From: Amphirosellinia nigrospora
Lineage: Eukaryota > Ascomycota > Sordariomycetes > Xylariales > Xylariaceae
Length of the DNA stretch: 64,000 bases
Direction of reading: 5' to 3'
NCBI GenBank assembly: GCA_004123355.1
Contig: SCHM01000002.1
Location: forward strand, 8,901,569 to 8,965,568
The stretch's first letter is position 1. Each line of letters begins with the position of its first letter. The notes under the pieces were generated by a model. It saw nothing but the letters and a program-made list of their open reading frames with translations, did not search any database and was not told the DNA's origin. Made by a program: the position numbers and the translations under genes. Of this stretch, positions 25,123-39,060 are shown in pieces.

Positions 25123-26514
25123 GCTAGCATCGGTATGGTGGGCGCTATACCCCACGAATACATGGTTGCGTCAAAGGAGCGTCAGAAGGGGAGTTCGCGA
25201 GTTGCCAGGAGGTAGATCACGGCAACTTCCCGAGCCGATGGCTCCCTGATGCGGTCTGTTTCTGGCGCCTGGCAATTGAACCAGGGGCTCCGGGATCTAA
25301 GGTACAAAGTACGAAGCAACCGCAGCAGTCATCTGAAGTCTGACAAGTGCATGGTCTATGTGACGTCTAAACCCGTGGGGATGGACGGCATAAGAATACA
25401 TCAACAATCCGGTCACAGCAGGAGACGGGCCACGCCTGGGCATGGCAGGGATATAGGCGTTAACCATCATCAGTCCCAAGAAAGTCGAGTCGAGCATCGT
25501 CTCAAGTTCCCCGTCATCTGTCCCCTGCCTGAAGGTCGTTTGGGCTAGGGTCCTGGCTCAAAACACCTCGAGGCAGGGGTTTGGTGACCGGCTAGCCGGA
25601 CGGCACTATCTCCCCGAAGAGGCAATGGTGGTCCGAGGACGCCATACTGACACCACACCCACACACTCTAGTTGGTCCTAAATTGTTGTGTGGTGCATGG
25701 CGGTACACCACTGCTACACTAGACGACAAGGACTCGGTCCCAGCTAATTGTCTAGTACCCAACAGCACAGAGCAGCAGTCACGGCTACAGAGACTGGGCC
25801 CGGCCTCGAGTAGATAGCAGCTAGTTTGCATATACACTAGCAGTAGTGGATGATCGTTTGATCTCGGGCGATCCTTGACGAGAATCCCGGCCAGGCTCAC
25901 TCCCACGTACAGTCCCGTTGTCTCCATCAGATCTCGGCTCTGATGGGGATCTAGTACGTACCAAACCGGTGCTGGATACTGCTGCTGCTACGACTCTGAT
26001 GCGGGCGACTACATGATCCCTGCTGATGTGCCCGTCATTAACTCCAGGAGTCAGAGTCCTTGCCCCCTTCTGGCATTAAAAGGAGGCGCTATAAAAACAA
26101 AACGCCCCTGCCGTTGATGCAGGAGTACTTTCGATACTGGGGATCGACTGTTGCTTTCATCCCAGGTCTGCCGTGCCCAGTCTAATTTGTAACAGCTTTT
26201 CTCCAGGGATACACCTTAGATTGGCGCATGATTGTCTTCATCTTATACACACATCCGGGAGATCTGACGGATACATCATCTAGCGTCACCTCGCTTCCAT
26301 TTGATCCCACCATATTTAACTACCCACACTCCCTCGTCCTGCCCTACCATATCGAATCCCTCTTGAGTCTAGACATATCGCCGCACACGAAATCACCTAT
26401 TGATGAATAACGCCAACAATCGAAATACGACTTGTATAAACTTAATAACTCCGACTTTAACTACTGCTGATACTGCTGGTTGTTTGGGAACTCGCCGCTG
26501 CTCTGGAAGATAAG
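25123..26514. other. Intergenic region upstream of the C2H2 gene
   Basis: No gene seen. The last 500 bp, with a C/A-rich stretch and no long frame, are the probable promoter and leader of the zinc-finger gene at 26515. Confidence 0.55.
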
Positions 26515-27517
26515 ATGGCGATGGCCGTATATGCGAACCAGCCTGGTGCTCACTACGGATATCCCCAACCACCACCATCGCCCCCAATGGACGAGGCTGC
26601 CAAATGTTCTCTTCCCTCGATCTCAAACTTGTTAGTGATGGCTGATGCCGGGTCACCGACATCTGAACATTCCCCGCAATCACAACCAGGTATGTTGCAC
26701 CTTGCTTAAAAAACAAGGCAAAGTAGAAATATTTTATGCTAAGAACGAGGCTAGCATCAACAAAGGGAGACACTCGGCCAAACTCATCTCATTATTCAAG
26801 CAGTGGGCCTTCCCGAGCTGCTCTGCCACTTACGCCGCCTATGAGCACGGACGCGTCCTTTGAAGGATACAACTCACCCTCAACGAAGTCGCTCACACAA
26901 GTGCCGATAATATCTGGAACGGCCAACTACTACTATGAAACCACGCCGCCGGTAGAGGATATGCATCGCCAACACATGAATCCTGTTATATCGCGATTGC
27001 CGATGCAGCCTCAGTCATATTCTCCCCAAGCGTTCGCATCATCTTACTTAAACCAACCCGGGATGTCTACTTACTATACGCCACCACTCACTACGGCTCA
27101 GCCTCAGATCTCGGGACTTTTCTATCAGAGGCCATTGCCACAAGTGAGTCCAAGCAAATCTCTTTTGCCTAAAGGCTTTAAACCGCCATGCTAATTTTGC
27201 TATAGAGCTTTCCCCCTATGCCTGTCACAGTGTCATTAACACCGTCCTCGGGGGCCAATCCATGGCAACATCATCATTACATCTCTCCATCATCTGCAGC
27301 ATCTTTCCCTCAGTCCCAAGATCGATATATCTGCCAGACTTGCAACAAAGCTTTCTCACGGCCAAGTTCACTTCGTATCCACAGCCACTCACATACAGGA
27401 GAGAAGCCATTTAAGTGTCCCCACACTGGTTGTGGCAAGGCCTTTAGCGTTCGGAGTAATATGAAACGACACGAACGCGGATGCCATAGCTTGGGGGGCA
27501 ACAACTCATTACGCTGA
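26515..27517 (+). CDS. Two-finger C2H2 transcription factor, FlbC-like
   Basis: A predicted nuclear DNA-binding regulator. Exon 1 (26515-26689) starts [20 protein letters not shown] and includes [18 protein letters not shown], a motif common in fungal C2H2 regulators. Exon 2 (about 26801-27143) is Pro/Ser/Gln-rich with [10 protein letters not shown]. Exon 3 (27206-27517) carries two adjacent C2H2 fingers near the C-terminus: [21 protein letters not shown] (C-X2-C-X12-H-X3-H), linker TGEKPFK, and C-X4-C-X12-H-X4-H ending HERGCH. The second intron (27144-27205) is exact. The first (from GTATGT at 26690 to about 26800) does not close in phase by one base, consistent with the single-base losses elsewhere in the window. 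The finger architecture resembles FlbC, a conidiation regulator in Aspergillus, but I cannot confirm orthology. It stands alone in a gene-poor region. Confidence 0.82.
27144..27205 (+). other. Second intron of the C2H2 gene
   Basis: Donor GTGAGT at 27144, GCTAAT branch near 27190, TATAG acceptor ending 27205. It joins PLPQ to [10 protein letters not shown] in frame. Confidence 0.85.
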
Positions 27518-30500
27518 TCCATCAGACCACGTGTTCAGCGAGCGACTTATGTCTTGATACCACTTGATTCCCTTTGTTTAATTTATCGGTGCGAACTCAA
27601 CCCTGCAAAGGACACGAACCGGAAAGAAAGATTCCCATGATACCAACTTAAATTTAAACGATTTTTACGGCCGCCCAAAATTACATTACTTTATTCAACA
27701 CTTGACAGCGACAATGAGCGGACTGGAGTAAGGTGGGGACTGGACTTGGTGGTTACGATACAGCTCTTTTGCATGATAACGGCGTGTTGGATATCCAGCG
27801 GAGCATCTCAATGGCGTTGAATGTGGGCAAGGGAAAACCTATTGGCATTAGAGGCCTACTGAATTTGCCCAGTCAGGCTCTTCAGTTATTATTATAATGT
27901 ATATAACGGTGTCAAAGTGGTGGTTGTATCAATAAGCTGCAAGCATGTAGCGGAATGGAATATTGCACAATATGCGTATATTCTCACATTCAAACTAACC
28001 TAATAGCACTAAACGCACCGGTGTCCTGGCCCAGAAACACGCTTCTAACACGTGATACTTGATGTTGATACGAATATATCATTGTGTGCTAGGATACCCC
28101 AAATTGTAATCTACATTTAGCGGTTAGATGGGACCAAAATAGTTGAACCATTCCATTGTCGACGAGGCTTGTTATACATCTGGGCTGACCAAGGCAGTTT
28201 CGGAAAGTGGGTGAATGTGGCGGCGTTAGGACATACTCCCTTACCGAGGGTTTACTCCTTTGTGCGAAAAGATCGGCGATGGGAAAATGTAGTGGCGAGG
28301 TATATTTGCTTCGTCAAATAGATAATACTACACGTGTACCTTTGCTGTATTTGAATTCGGTTTTTTTACTATAGGGTTTCGGGTCACAACACCCACTCTT
28401 TTCACGACTGTAGAACAATCATCATTACCCATGATGTTCTTAGTCCTAATCCTTTGGCAGTCTATCTCTCCTGCCGGGTTACGTGATTTCGGAATGATCG
28501 TCACAGTAGCACGAAAAAAACATGTCAAAAAAGGAATTTGGTCAACCCAAAATAGTTATGGAAGTAAAGCTAATTAGCAATGCGAAGCCCATTGAAGTTT
28601 AATTACTATCTACGCTAAAAATCCTTGTGTTATCATGTTCTCTGGGGTCATTTCCAACTTTGGACTTCAATGTTTTTAGCTCCCGATATAGCAGTTAATT
28701 TGTCGATCGCCCCCCGCATGTGGTTTGACAGAACCACCTAAGCTAGCGTACGTATCATAATCTAGCTTTTTTTTCTTCTGTCTTCTATGATTAGCGTTCC
28801 TCGCCTAGAATTTAAGTCTCTTGGCGAGATTGAGCTGGGTTAAATACAATTATACCTGTCATTTCTTCTTCCTTAGCGTCAAAATGACGGCTCCTTCGAA
28901 CTATTCATTCGGATTTAGTCACTAGCCACATCACATAGACACGCTAGAGTGGGCTAGCATTCGTATTAGCATAGTACATGTAGCTCTTATCACAAGTTAG
29001 CCCTACCTCGACGATCTTAGCCTCTCTTAACAGTATACCCAATAGGCCCGTCATCTTTCTCCTACCGAGCATCTACAATACACTGTATTTTTGTACACAA
29101 CACGATTATTAGCTCGAAGCGAAACCAGACACCTCGATAGGGTTTAGTTGAAGATCTAGATCAACAGTCCTTCAGCCACCAGGTCAAATTGGTGGCGGCT
29201 ATTTTTCACGTAGTTTGTAGTCAAGGCCATAATACCGATTAGGGAATTTCGGATGTAGGGGAAATACGACTGCATCACGTTCCAAATACCTCGATAGATG
29301 TCACCACTTTCGTATAAGTATATGTGAGACTCCATCTCTTCATAGGCGGGGGCCTATATCGCTTTACGAACAGTCCAACCCTGCTGCTGTATGCCACCCC
29401 TGGCGACTTATAACACCGAGAACCCAAGTGGCATTGATTTTTCCCGCTAACGGCACCGTTAGCCACGTTTTGGGATTTGCCCACATCCAGTCCCCACGCC
29501 CACGGTCGTTCTGGCAGGCAACCCAGCCGCCAGAAAGCCTGCCGCCCCATCTCCCGCACCCTGTGAGCACACTGGCCGACTTGTTGGCTCATAAACCCCG
29601 CTATGTCCCTCGCGGTATAAGCTTTCTGGGTCTGTCCGGGATTCCCTTACTTTCCTTTACTTACTGTAGTAGATCACCCTTCTCGGTTGAATTACCCCGG
29701 TGCTTGTGCTCATTCAATTTCCAGTGTAGGCTAGCGCTCAGAAAATAGAAATACTTACGGACAGCAAGCGCCCAACCTTCACCGCAAACAGTAAAGCCTC
29801 GACTGTTTGTGGTGGAGGTCAGCATCTACCATCCGTATGTGTAAGTAGATGTGCGATCATTGTGTGGAAGCGAGCGTGACATCGAAGTGGTATCAAAGCT
29901 TTCCAAGCTCCCGCCCTTCTGGATCGACCCATGGCGTCACCCAGCGATTTTCTCATTTCGATTTCCTAAACTATGAGGCCATTGGCTCGGCTAAAGCACC
30001 GCTGTCACCGGATGCCGTCAGCATCTTCCGTGTAAGAGGATCGACACCTCTCCGTTTCTAAGGTATACTGTTGATGCATTGAATACATCCTATGGTTCTG
30101 CTTCTCGGGTTCCTGTTGAATCTCCAAAGAGCCTTAGTAAGTACATCAACGGCTATTCCCCATCTCGCCACTGACGATGGTGCTGATTCGATGGCTATTT
30201 CAACGGATCAATATCCAGCTTTCGCTTGCTCTAGTCAATCAACATCATAGCAATTCCAGAGGACGAAGGGTATGGTACGCGCGTTCTTAGCACATTGATC
30301 TATTTGCAGCAGACCTTGAGATTCCCCAGGCTGTGACCTATCGCGTAGTGTACACGTAGGAGGCATGTTATACTACGTACTGTAGTAGGCGGTAAAGTGG
30401 GATATTCCTTGTGTCACTATTGATGGTGTCCTGCGTCGGAGATTTCGCCTTTTAAGGTTGGGATTCCGGTCCCATACTTTGCATAGGACGGGTCCATGGA

Positions 30501-33500
30501 TCTTCTGCAATGTAACATATCCAACTCACCAAGCACCCCAGCTCTACCAAGCCGTCTTTTCTCACTCACGACGACGAAGCACGAGCCGGAAGGCGAATCG
30601 CAGGTTTTCCTATAACCTTCTGTAACAGCTTGTCGCATCTTCACCGGCTGGCCAGTCTGCTATCGTTGTAACCGTTCCCGTCTAGAGCTGGCATTCGTCG
30701 ACGGATCTTCCCGCCATGAACTCGCAGCTGACGTAGGTGCGCTAAGCTTATTTCTGTTCATGATCGACAAACAGTCGAGCCGTGCATATGTCGCCTTCAG
30801 AATCCGAAGCGATCCGAGAAACAAACAGCCAGATTTTCCAGTCGCTTTGATTTCTTGGAAACGGAGGGTTTCATCGCATCGTTTCTTGATCAGCCCAAGC
30901 AGCAACGCACCCTACTATCCAGCTTCCCATGACGAAGCTATTTCACCTAAGCACACACTAGAACACTTAGACCCTTCTAGCGTGCCACGACACATGAGAA
31001 GTATCTGTAGGTACCCACGAGCGATCCAAGGGACCTAGATCCCTGTGACGCATCCGCATCCTAAGCGCAGATCAATGCTCCGTCGGTCTGAGGCGCCCGC
31101 CATCAATCAGCCCAATCCAGCATAATTCGTTTACTATGTCAAAGCTCGTTCGTGTCCCAACCAGTGGGGAACCCATCTTCTTGCCGGGTTACCTAAGATG
31201 CCGCTGCTATTTCTCTATTAGATTGCGGCAGATCTAAAATTCGTTAATTAAGTTTGGAGGAGCAAGAAAAGAAACCATTGCCCACAAGAGATTGCCGTTG
31301 TTTCAACTAACACCACTAATTATAAGCGAACCTCGGCTACAGCCAGCGCAGCCTAAGGCCATGTTCTGCATACCATACCGAGTAGTAGCGCGGACGCCAC
31401 ATTACGATTATAATAAATTGGTAATGAAGAATGAGACCCGAATGCAAGGAGAGCCCTTGGGAACGCCCACCGTATGAGCCAGCGTAGCCAGATTCAACAT
31501 CCCGCTGAACCGTGGCGCAACCAAGTGAAACACCGGAAGGCGAAATATTTCAAGTCAGCTGGGCAGTCGGCCAGCCCGCCTGTATTGAATTATGGAAATA
31601 ATACGTAGTCCGCAATGTGACCAGTACCTGCATATATTGTGTGCCATATGTATTAATGTCCCGTTTTGTGTTTCATAGTAGCGTAGCCTTCCAGGACTCC
31701 AAGATCGGTACCAGGCCATTGTGCATCGCCTAAACATTCAGCCTAACCAGTAACAACTATCCCTGCCAAATGGCACCATAGGTCTAATTATACGCTGTGT
31801 TATTAAGCTGTTTAACAACCGACTAGTCACAGCTTGCTTGTATCTGGATGGCTTACAGCCACAAGAAAAGGTGAGAGAAGTACTACTAGTAAATCACGAA
31901 GAAGGGAATTAGATAAAATGTTACTTCTTTTATGTCCTCCTTGCCCACTTAGGTAGGTAATATATCTGTGACACGTGACTTTGGTACTGTGCACTCGTAT
32001 GTTTATTACCAACGGGGCTTGAAATCGTTAACTGAGAGTTCTCAAACTGAGAGGTGGCACACTCACCAATTCGGTTAAGTTAGCTATATAACGTCTCGCG
32101 TAACACGCTCAGTGTTTTTGTGAACCTGCCTCTTCTAGGCGACGAAGTAGATGCAAAATACCGAGTTGTACAAGTGTCAATGTTGTACCACCATAAGTAC
32201 TTTGACATATTCGTGGCCCAGGAATGCAGTTGTGTTGCGATCTCCGTACTCCTGACTCCTTTGAGACAAATAACATATGTATATATACCCTGAGATTGGA
32301 CTCGTCCATAGTGTAAGAAAATTTAGACTCTTTGAGTGACAACAAGTATGATATTTTAACTGTACGGATATCTTGACAACCCCCGTCAGATCCCAAGACC
32401 AATAATATTGGGGCAATAGCTCCCATTTCGGACACTGGTTATAAACAGTGGCACTCACCTTCTCGTTTACCCGAATCATGAGCATTACGCTATTTCTGCA
32501 ATGCCTGTCAATATCACGGCATATCTCGATTCCTTAGTAAAGGAGTTGAACAGGCTGGTTGGCATAATTGCGTGAATAGCAGACGGTATTTAATATCTAC
32601 ATGCTCGAGGAAACTAGTCTAGGCCATGGCAACCTCGTTCATGTGTGCAAAGGGTAGTTTATAATAGGGTAGGCAAAGGGCTTGGGAGGATATAGCAGTA
32701 AAACTAGGCTAGGTTAAATGTTAGGCCTCCAAATATTGAATAGAATGTTCTATCATTTCTATAAGTATGGCCGCACATAACCTCTCCCCACTTAGAGATA
32801 TACATATACCCGTTACAACTGGCTGTTTGGTTATCGTATCACTTCTCAGGCACAAAGTATAGAATGAAGGGCAAATAAATTCTAGTCATATCGCACCCAC
32901 GAACGAGTTTAAAGGATCATTATGAAATAACAAGTATAAAAGGCATGGAATAATTATCCCATATACCACAAGGCTCCTAACATCTTCGTCTTCTAAAGTG
33001 ACTTACCCTCTTTTTTCTCTTTTTTACACCAAGCTGAGATGGCTCTTGTGTGAATTTAAATACGACAGTAAAGAGTTTATGATGAGTATAAATATTGTAA
33101 AGTTGGGTATAGAAGAGGCTTCTGTTTCAAAGCACCAACTCCATTAACTCTTTCGAATTGATAAATGAGACATGAATAAATACTATTTTGCTTTCAGGCA
33201 ATGTGACAAGGGCTTGTGCTCAAGTCTTCAGGAGCTCTGGTTTCCTAATTATGACTTCAATGTAACCTCGCCCATGCTTTCAATTTATAGACTAATTCTA
33301 GGACCTTTGGCTCCTCGCAGGCCTTCTCGGGTATGCCTTTTCGTGAGGGGTCGAGGCTGGTTTAACCAATGCTATTCTGCCAACATGCCTATGTCTCAGC
33401 CCACGAGAATGATCGGAGTGAAATCGGCCTCCAGGACTGCCCAGGTGGCTGGTCCGTGTAACAGGCCACTGTGTGGCCAGGCGACAAGACCCATATACTA

Positions 33501-34995
33501 AATATAAATGGCTACGACTGGAAGTCTAATATTCTCACGCCTGTTCAGTGATGGCTTCTATAGAATAAGGAATAGCATGTATAAAGCTTGAACTTCCCCG
33601 TGGAGGTGTCCTGACCTCATTTCCTTCGCCCACACCATAGCCGACTCCTCGACAATTATTCATTTTAACGAGCTAATTTGATTATAATTTCAGTCCAGAA
33701 TCGGTAGAAATGCGCCGCAACCGGAATCCAGTAGTCCGAGCTTACAGTTTACCGCGAAATGCTCCTCGAAAGGTTGTGAGTACAACAAACCGTAGTGTTG
33801 GAATCTCGTAGGTTAGGTAATAGGTTTAAATTGGCTCTTGTTGTTGCACGAGGGATACTGTCCCCTTCGTAGGTGTAACAGGGGCTCATATAGAGGGCTT
33901 GAAATAAAACTAAAGTATCTAATAATCGACTATGGAGCCAAAAGTGCGATAAAGATTTACCCTTCTGTATTCTTAGGAAGGAGGATGGCAATCTTTTATA
34001 TTTCATCGGCCTCGTGTTTGTTCCTATAGCCTCGCGGGTCTCCGTCGTGTCTCTGGAGTTTGGCCTGCCTCGGTGCTCGGTATCAGCCCTCGGCAAAGGT
34101 CTGAGACTTTTGAGGTTCTTGCAACTTCGTCAGCTTCATATTCTAGTCTGTTGAACTAGATCTGTGTGACAGTAGACCACCCCTTGGCAATAACATGCAT
34201 AGTCCATGTCTGGTGATTCAATAAGTCAAGGGAGTATCATGAGATCTGGGGGATATATTGTGAGACGCAGGATTATTTTACACAATAACTTTCAGGAGAA
34301 ACTGAAAAGAACTAAACCTTGGTAGCCAGCCATATATAACGACCACATTTATGTACTTATGGGCCGAGATCTCGCCGATTCACACTAGTACTGGCTAACT
34401 TAATAAGTAGTACTGCATATTTATACGTGGATGATATAGGACACAGTACATTTCTCGCACACATATGTACTTGTTCTTAGATGGTAGATAAGAATTCGAA
34501 GGAAATGATGAACTCCTATTCGGATATAGGGTTATCCAGCTACAGCGAGTTAAATAGGAGTTTGGAATCTTGATACACTCTTACAAATATGATAGGAGAC
34601 GAGAATAGAGTCATGATAACGGCCCGACCATCGACATTAAACGTTATTTTACTTCATTATGGCTCGAATTGTACTGCATCGAGAAATGGCTCAAGCCCGC
34701 AATAACTTCACTACTGCGGAGTAACACAATATAGGGCTTAGTTACACGGTTCAGGAGATCCGAAAGAAACGGGTATGTAAGCATTTAGATTCGCGTGGTA
34801 TATTTAGAATGTTCTCTTAATTGGCTGACTACCAACGTGCTGCGAGCACCACGGTGCTCTAATTCATCCCTGCGAGAATTCGACGGTTCACTTGCAAGCA
34901 AAAGATTTAATCGAATCAATAGCTGTCCTGATCATTCCAGTACAACGTCTCATGGAACACCCTATCGAGCATAGCTTATTAGATGTATACCAGAC
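27518..34995. other. Gene-poor region, about 7.5 kb
   Basis: No supported gene. Two stretches have somewhat protein-like open frames. One is plus strand 29428-30136, in shifting frames. The other is minus strand 30905-30417, a single frame of about 162 codons interrupted once by TAG at 30660-30662. Neither gives a family I know, and exon structure cannot be shown. The rest consists of short overlapping frames. Confidence 0.5.
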
Positions 34996-36590
34996 TTAAG
35001 GATCAAAGGGACACAGATAGTTGAGAAACTGACGTTGGTTGAAAAATACGTACTCGGGGCCAGTAGCAACCAGATCCCAACCAAAAGTCAACTTGATGTA
35101 TTGAAGCAGATGACTGGCGACTTTGATTGCCCCGACATCGGTAGGATGCCACTGAGGTCCGATGTCGTTATGTTGTAGGATGCCCTTTGTCCGGAAATAG
35201 TGTACAAATGGCTTACTCGGCGTATCGAGTGTCTCGATTGTCTTCGTCGTACCATCCCATATTACTGGCGCCGATAGGTAATCCTCCGAGTTGAAGTAGG
35301 CCACTATGTTCTCCAGTTCTTGTTGGAAACCTTGATTTTGACTATAGCTATTACCATACTGGTAGAAGCCAAGCCAGAGTTCCTGCTCAGGCGACCAAGC
35401 CGTTAGCTTTCTTCACTTGCCATCTAGGTGATCCTGGCGGTAGATATGCCTCCGACATTGTAAAGTGACGAGAGAAGGCTGTGATTCATGGAACGAATCA
35501 GGGGCACTCGCTTACCATGACGATGACCTGGGCATCTGGGTATTTACCATGGACACCTTGAACGAGTTTTTTGTAGGCGTCAACGTACGCCTCGGCTGAT
35601 ACGTTGTTCGCTACGTTATTATCGTTCGTGCCTAAATTAACAACAACAATGTCCGGAATAGTCTCCATCTTTTCGAAGTCCCAAGGCTCGGGATTTTCTT
35701 GACAATGATCAGCGATCGGTTACTTAATGGCAAGGGCAACACCCGAGGGGCTGTCGTCTTAGGCGCTACTCTTCTAGATGAATGCAATCACGTACCGCCC
35801 CAAATTTCTGCTGCTCGCCAGCTTGTGTCAGAGGAATAGAACCATTGATGAACCTGTCCCCGGGGATTGCCCCAGCAATTCTGATCTGCGACGCAGATAC
35901 CGGGGAACGCAGTCACGTAATACTCGGTCTCGCCGAGGCCTTCGCCCACACCATATGCGAAGCTTGATAAGCCTTCGTAACTTTGAAAATCGCCTGCCGA
36001 TAGACTGTCTCCGATGAATTCTATAGTCCGCTTATAGGGTGGAATCTTGATCAAAGATTCTGTGGCACCAACGTGAACCTTGTCAATTTGAACTCCATAA
36101 CCCCAATTTGAAACGCGCATCTCGAATCGCTGGGGGTTTATCGGATACGTCTCGCCTATTCCGGTTGTCTCGGAGGTGACAAGCAAATGCGTTCCTCCCG
36201 CGGTCACATTTGTGAAGGTCCAGTCCATGCCACCAATACGATATCCGACGAGGGTCCCATTAATGGTTTTCTCGCCGAAGGTAACGGCGACTGTATCTCC
36301 CGAGAACCCAAAAACAAGCCCAGGAGCTCTTTTCGATCGTCAGAACCATCTCATGCAGTGCTCTCGCCAGGGCGAACGCCCACTTACGACCAGTACGACA
36401 CTTTTTTTGAATCCCACCGGCCCTTATATGATAGCTCCACGGAATCTGCATCGTATGTCTTAAAGTCGCGCTCGGCCAAATCGATCTCCGTATTAGGGAA
36501 ACGAGTTTCCCTCACTTGACCATTTTGGAGTATTGTGCCGTCGACAATGGAGCCCACCATTAAGGCCAGCGCCCACGTCTTTAACTTCAT
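34996..36590 (-). CDS. Secreted CE2-like SGNH/GDSL carbohydrate esterase
   Basis: Predicted extracellular deacetylase of plant polysaccharides such as xylan or glucomannan. Four exons with exact splice phases give a complete 434-residue protein: 36590-36388, 36328-35796, 35697-35516 and 35382-34996. A signal peptide (MKLKTWALALMVG) opens it. A jelly-roll-like N-terminal half follows (YKGRWDSKKVSYWS, PGLVFGFSGDTVAV), as in carbohydrate esterase family 2. The SGNH domain has block I FIGDSLSAGD (Ser at about residue 176), block III NLGTNDNN (about 266-273) and block V WHPTDVG (His about 385). Introns are 59, 98 and 133 bp, each with GTRNGN donors. No frame break, unlike most neighbours. The exact substrate is not visible. 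Confidence 0.9.
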
Positions 36591-37069
36591 CTTAATACGC
36601 ACATCTATAGAGGTCCTAGAGCAACCGAGAAAAAGAAGGATGCGCCTTTTATCAGCATAGAGGGGTAGCTGCCTTATAACTACTACGTATATCGTCAAAT
36701 GGCTCTCGATTTCACCGTAGTCCGTCACGACGGAAGGGCGTTCGCCTCCCTAAAGAGGGTATGCGGCGCGCATTTCCGAAACGGAACGGGAAAACATTTG
36801 AATACCCGTGTAGGCGTTGTTGGATTATGATGTGACGGTGTAGATGGGTTAAGCTGACACAGCTCGTCGCCATTATCTCGCGGTGAAATGTTTCTGACGT
36901 TTATGCCTTATCATAGCCGAGGCATAATAAGATATTCGGAATGAGAAACGATTAGCTATTCCCAACCATCATATCGAATTACACATAATGCTGAACAAAT
37001 GCCTTCGCAAACCAGCGCCCGTCGGGAGCACGGCAGCTTAGAGTCCGTTCCCAATCAAGAAATATACGT

Positions 37070-37111
<42 letters not shown>
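37070..37111. repeat. 7-bp tandem repeat GCAGTAG, six perfect copies
   Basis: Six uninterrupted units of GCAGTAG in non-coding DNA, ending at GCGCACC. Minisatellite-like, likely variable in copy number. Confidence 0.95.
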
Positions 37112-37114
<3 letters not shown>

Positions 37115-39060
37115 CACCAGATGATCTAGATGGGTAGGCATGTATACATATATGTATGCAAGATGATGCACGTGTTAAGCGATATGCACCTGGTAGCCGG
37201 ACCGAGAATCGTGGGAACGAGCCAGAGTTGTTGTGTCTAGAGTTCATTTAATTTTTTCACCCGTTCTTCATTTCCTCTTGAAAGCGTAAAGAGCGGCGGT
37301 AACGGATTGATATGATCAATCGTATGATATTTTGTATGAACATGTATTAAAATGAGGCCAGGTGCAGATGGGTAGTCCGATGTGACGCAAAAAGGCGAGA
37401 CATGGAATAATATGAGTACTAAGTATTTAGGCCAGGAAAAAAACAGGAGAGTAAACGTACGACACCTCGCTCACACGACCCGTTTCTACAGCCGAATCCT
37501 GAAATAGCATGTTTCGAAGTTCTATATATCTTGCCGTAGATAGATGATTGTGACCATGCTGTGGAGGCGTGGGCGTGAGGGGCCATGGTGTGTGGTGTGT
37601 GGTGTGTGATGTGGTGAGACATTCGTCACTCTACTTAAGTAAGTACTTACCTTAGGTACCTACTTAAGCAGCACACCCTGCTTCAACCTTGGAGTTACTA
37701 AGTTAGTAATATGGGCTAGTTCGTGCGGCAGTTGGCATTCGATGTGATGTAATAGAAGCGCGGTAGATTTAAAAAGAACTGGTATAAGTTGTACGTACTC
37801 GTCTAAATCGTCATCTGCATGACGGGATGAGCGAGGGACGACCTGGAGAAGGTCCTTAGCACCAGCCTATGAAACTCCCCTGTCTCGTTCGGCCGGGGTT
37901 TAACGGGGGTCCCCCAGGAAAACCCTCTCGCACATGGGAAACCGCTCCGGCGGATTCTACCATACCTGCTACCTACTATACAGTACTTACGCCTCACTAC
38001 CACCTACCTTACCTCTTAACCGCCTACCCCAGGACAGGCATTCCCTTCCTTCAGGAAGAGCAATCAGCTGCCCTACAAGTAACATTCGGTACTTGGCGCC
38101 CACAGGTTGATTCTGTTACCTCTTTCGAGCTCCCCACGAGCGGAAATTCTTCGACGACCGTCGAGCGTTGCATCGTCAAACAGGTTAGGGAAGAGAAGGG
38201 GAAGGAGAAAGAGGAAGGGGAAGAGGAAGAGAAAGAAAAAGAGAAAAGTCTCCCGGCGTGGCCATACCCATCACACCACCCTCACCTTACCTTACCTCCA
38301 GGACCATCCGCCCAGCTTCCCGATCCGTCAATTACCCGACTCCTCACCGGCGCTGCTGAACGTCACAACGCCCATGAAATCGAACAAAGGCCCGACAGTA
38401 CGTGTATGATCGTGAAGTGCGGGGACAGAGAAGGAGAGCGAGAGCGCGACCGCCGTGGTTCTGACCTCGTTGGGCTTGATTTGGGTTGACTTGGCTTGAC
38501 CTGCTCTGGCACAGTATCTGGGGGAATAGAAATAAGTGTGCGTACTCTGTTTGTGGTTGCCGTGTCTTGTGTCTTATACCAGCATCTAGCATCCAGATCA
38601 TCACCGAGTCCTCGCTTCACAGCCTGAACGAAGGACCCCCAAAATCCTGGTTCTCGTCACATTTCCCCCTTGTCCCCTTGTCCCCTGCGAACTCCTGCAC
38701 CTGCAGCCATCCTATCCTGTGATCCCAACGGAACAACCAAACAATCACACACACTCGCACACTCGCATACACACCCACACCACACCGGTTCTTAGCGCGT
38801 CGGCCCTCTGCTGGAGAAAAGGTAACCAAGAGAGGGAAAAAGATAAGATTAAAATTAAGGACAAAAAAAGAACACCCTCACAACCACGACTCTCTCGCTC
38901 GTGCCTGCTGGTCAAACCCCGACCAACCCACCACCACCACCACACCGAGCCGCTGTGCGATGACATCTGAGCTTGTCGTCGCCGTCCCGAGACAATGAAG
39001 CTGCTGTGTGCCTCGGCAGATTCGACGCTTGACTCGAGGGTGTCACATCCACATCCTCAT

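Noticed and set aside
37869-38489. ATG-led 206-codon frame in the CE2/CNL1 intergenic region
   Set aside because: Low-complexity (Glu/Lys tract from a purine run, Pro/Thr-rich ends), no family resemblance; more likely leader or non-coding.
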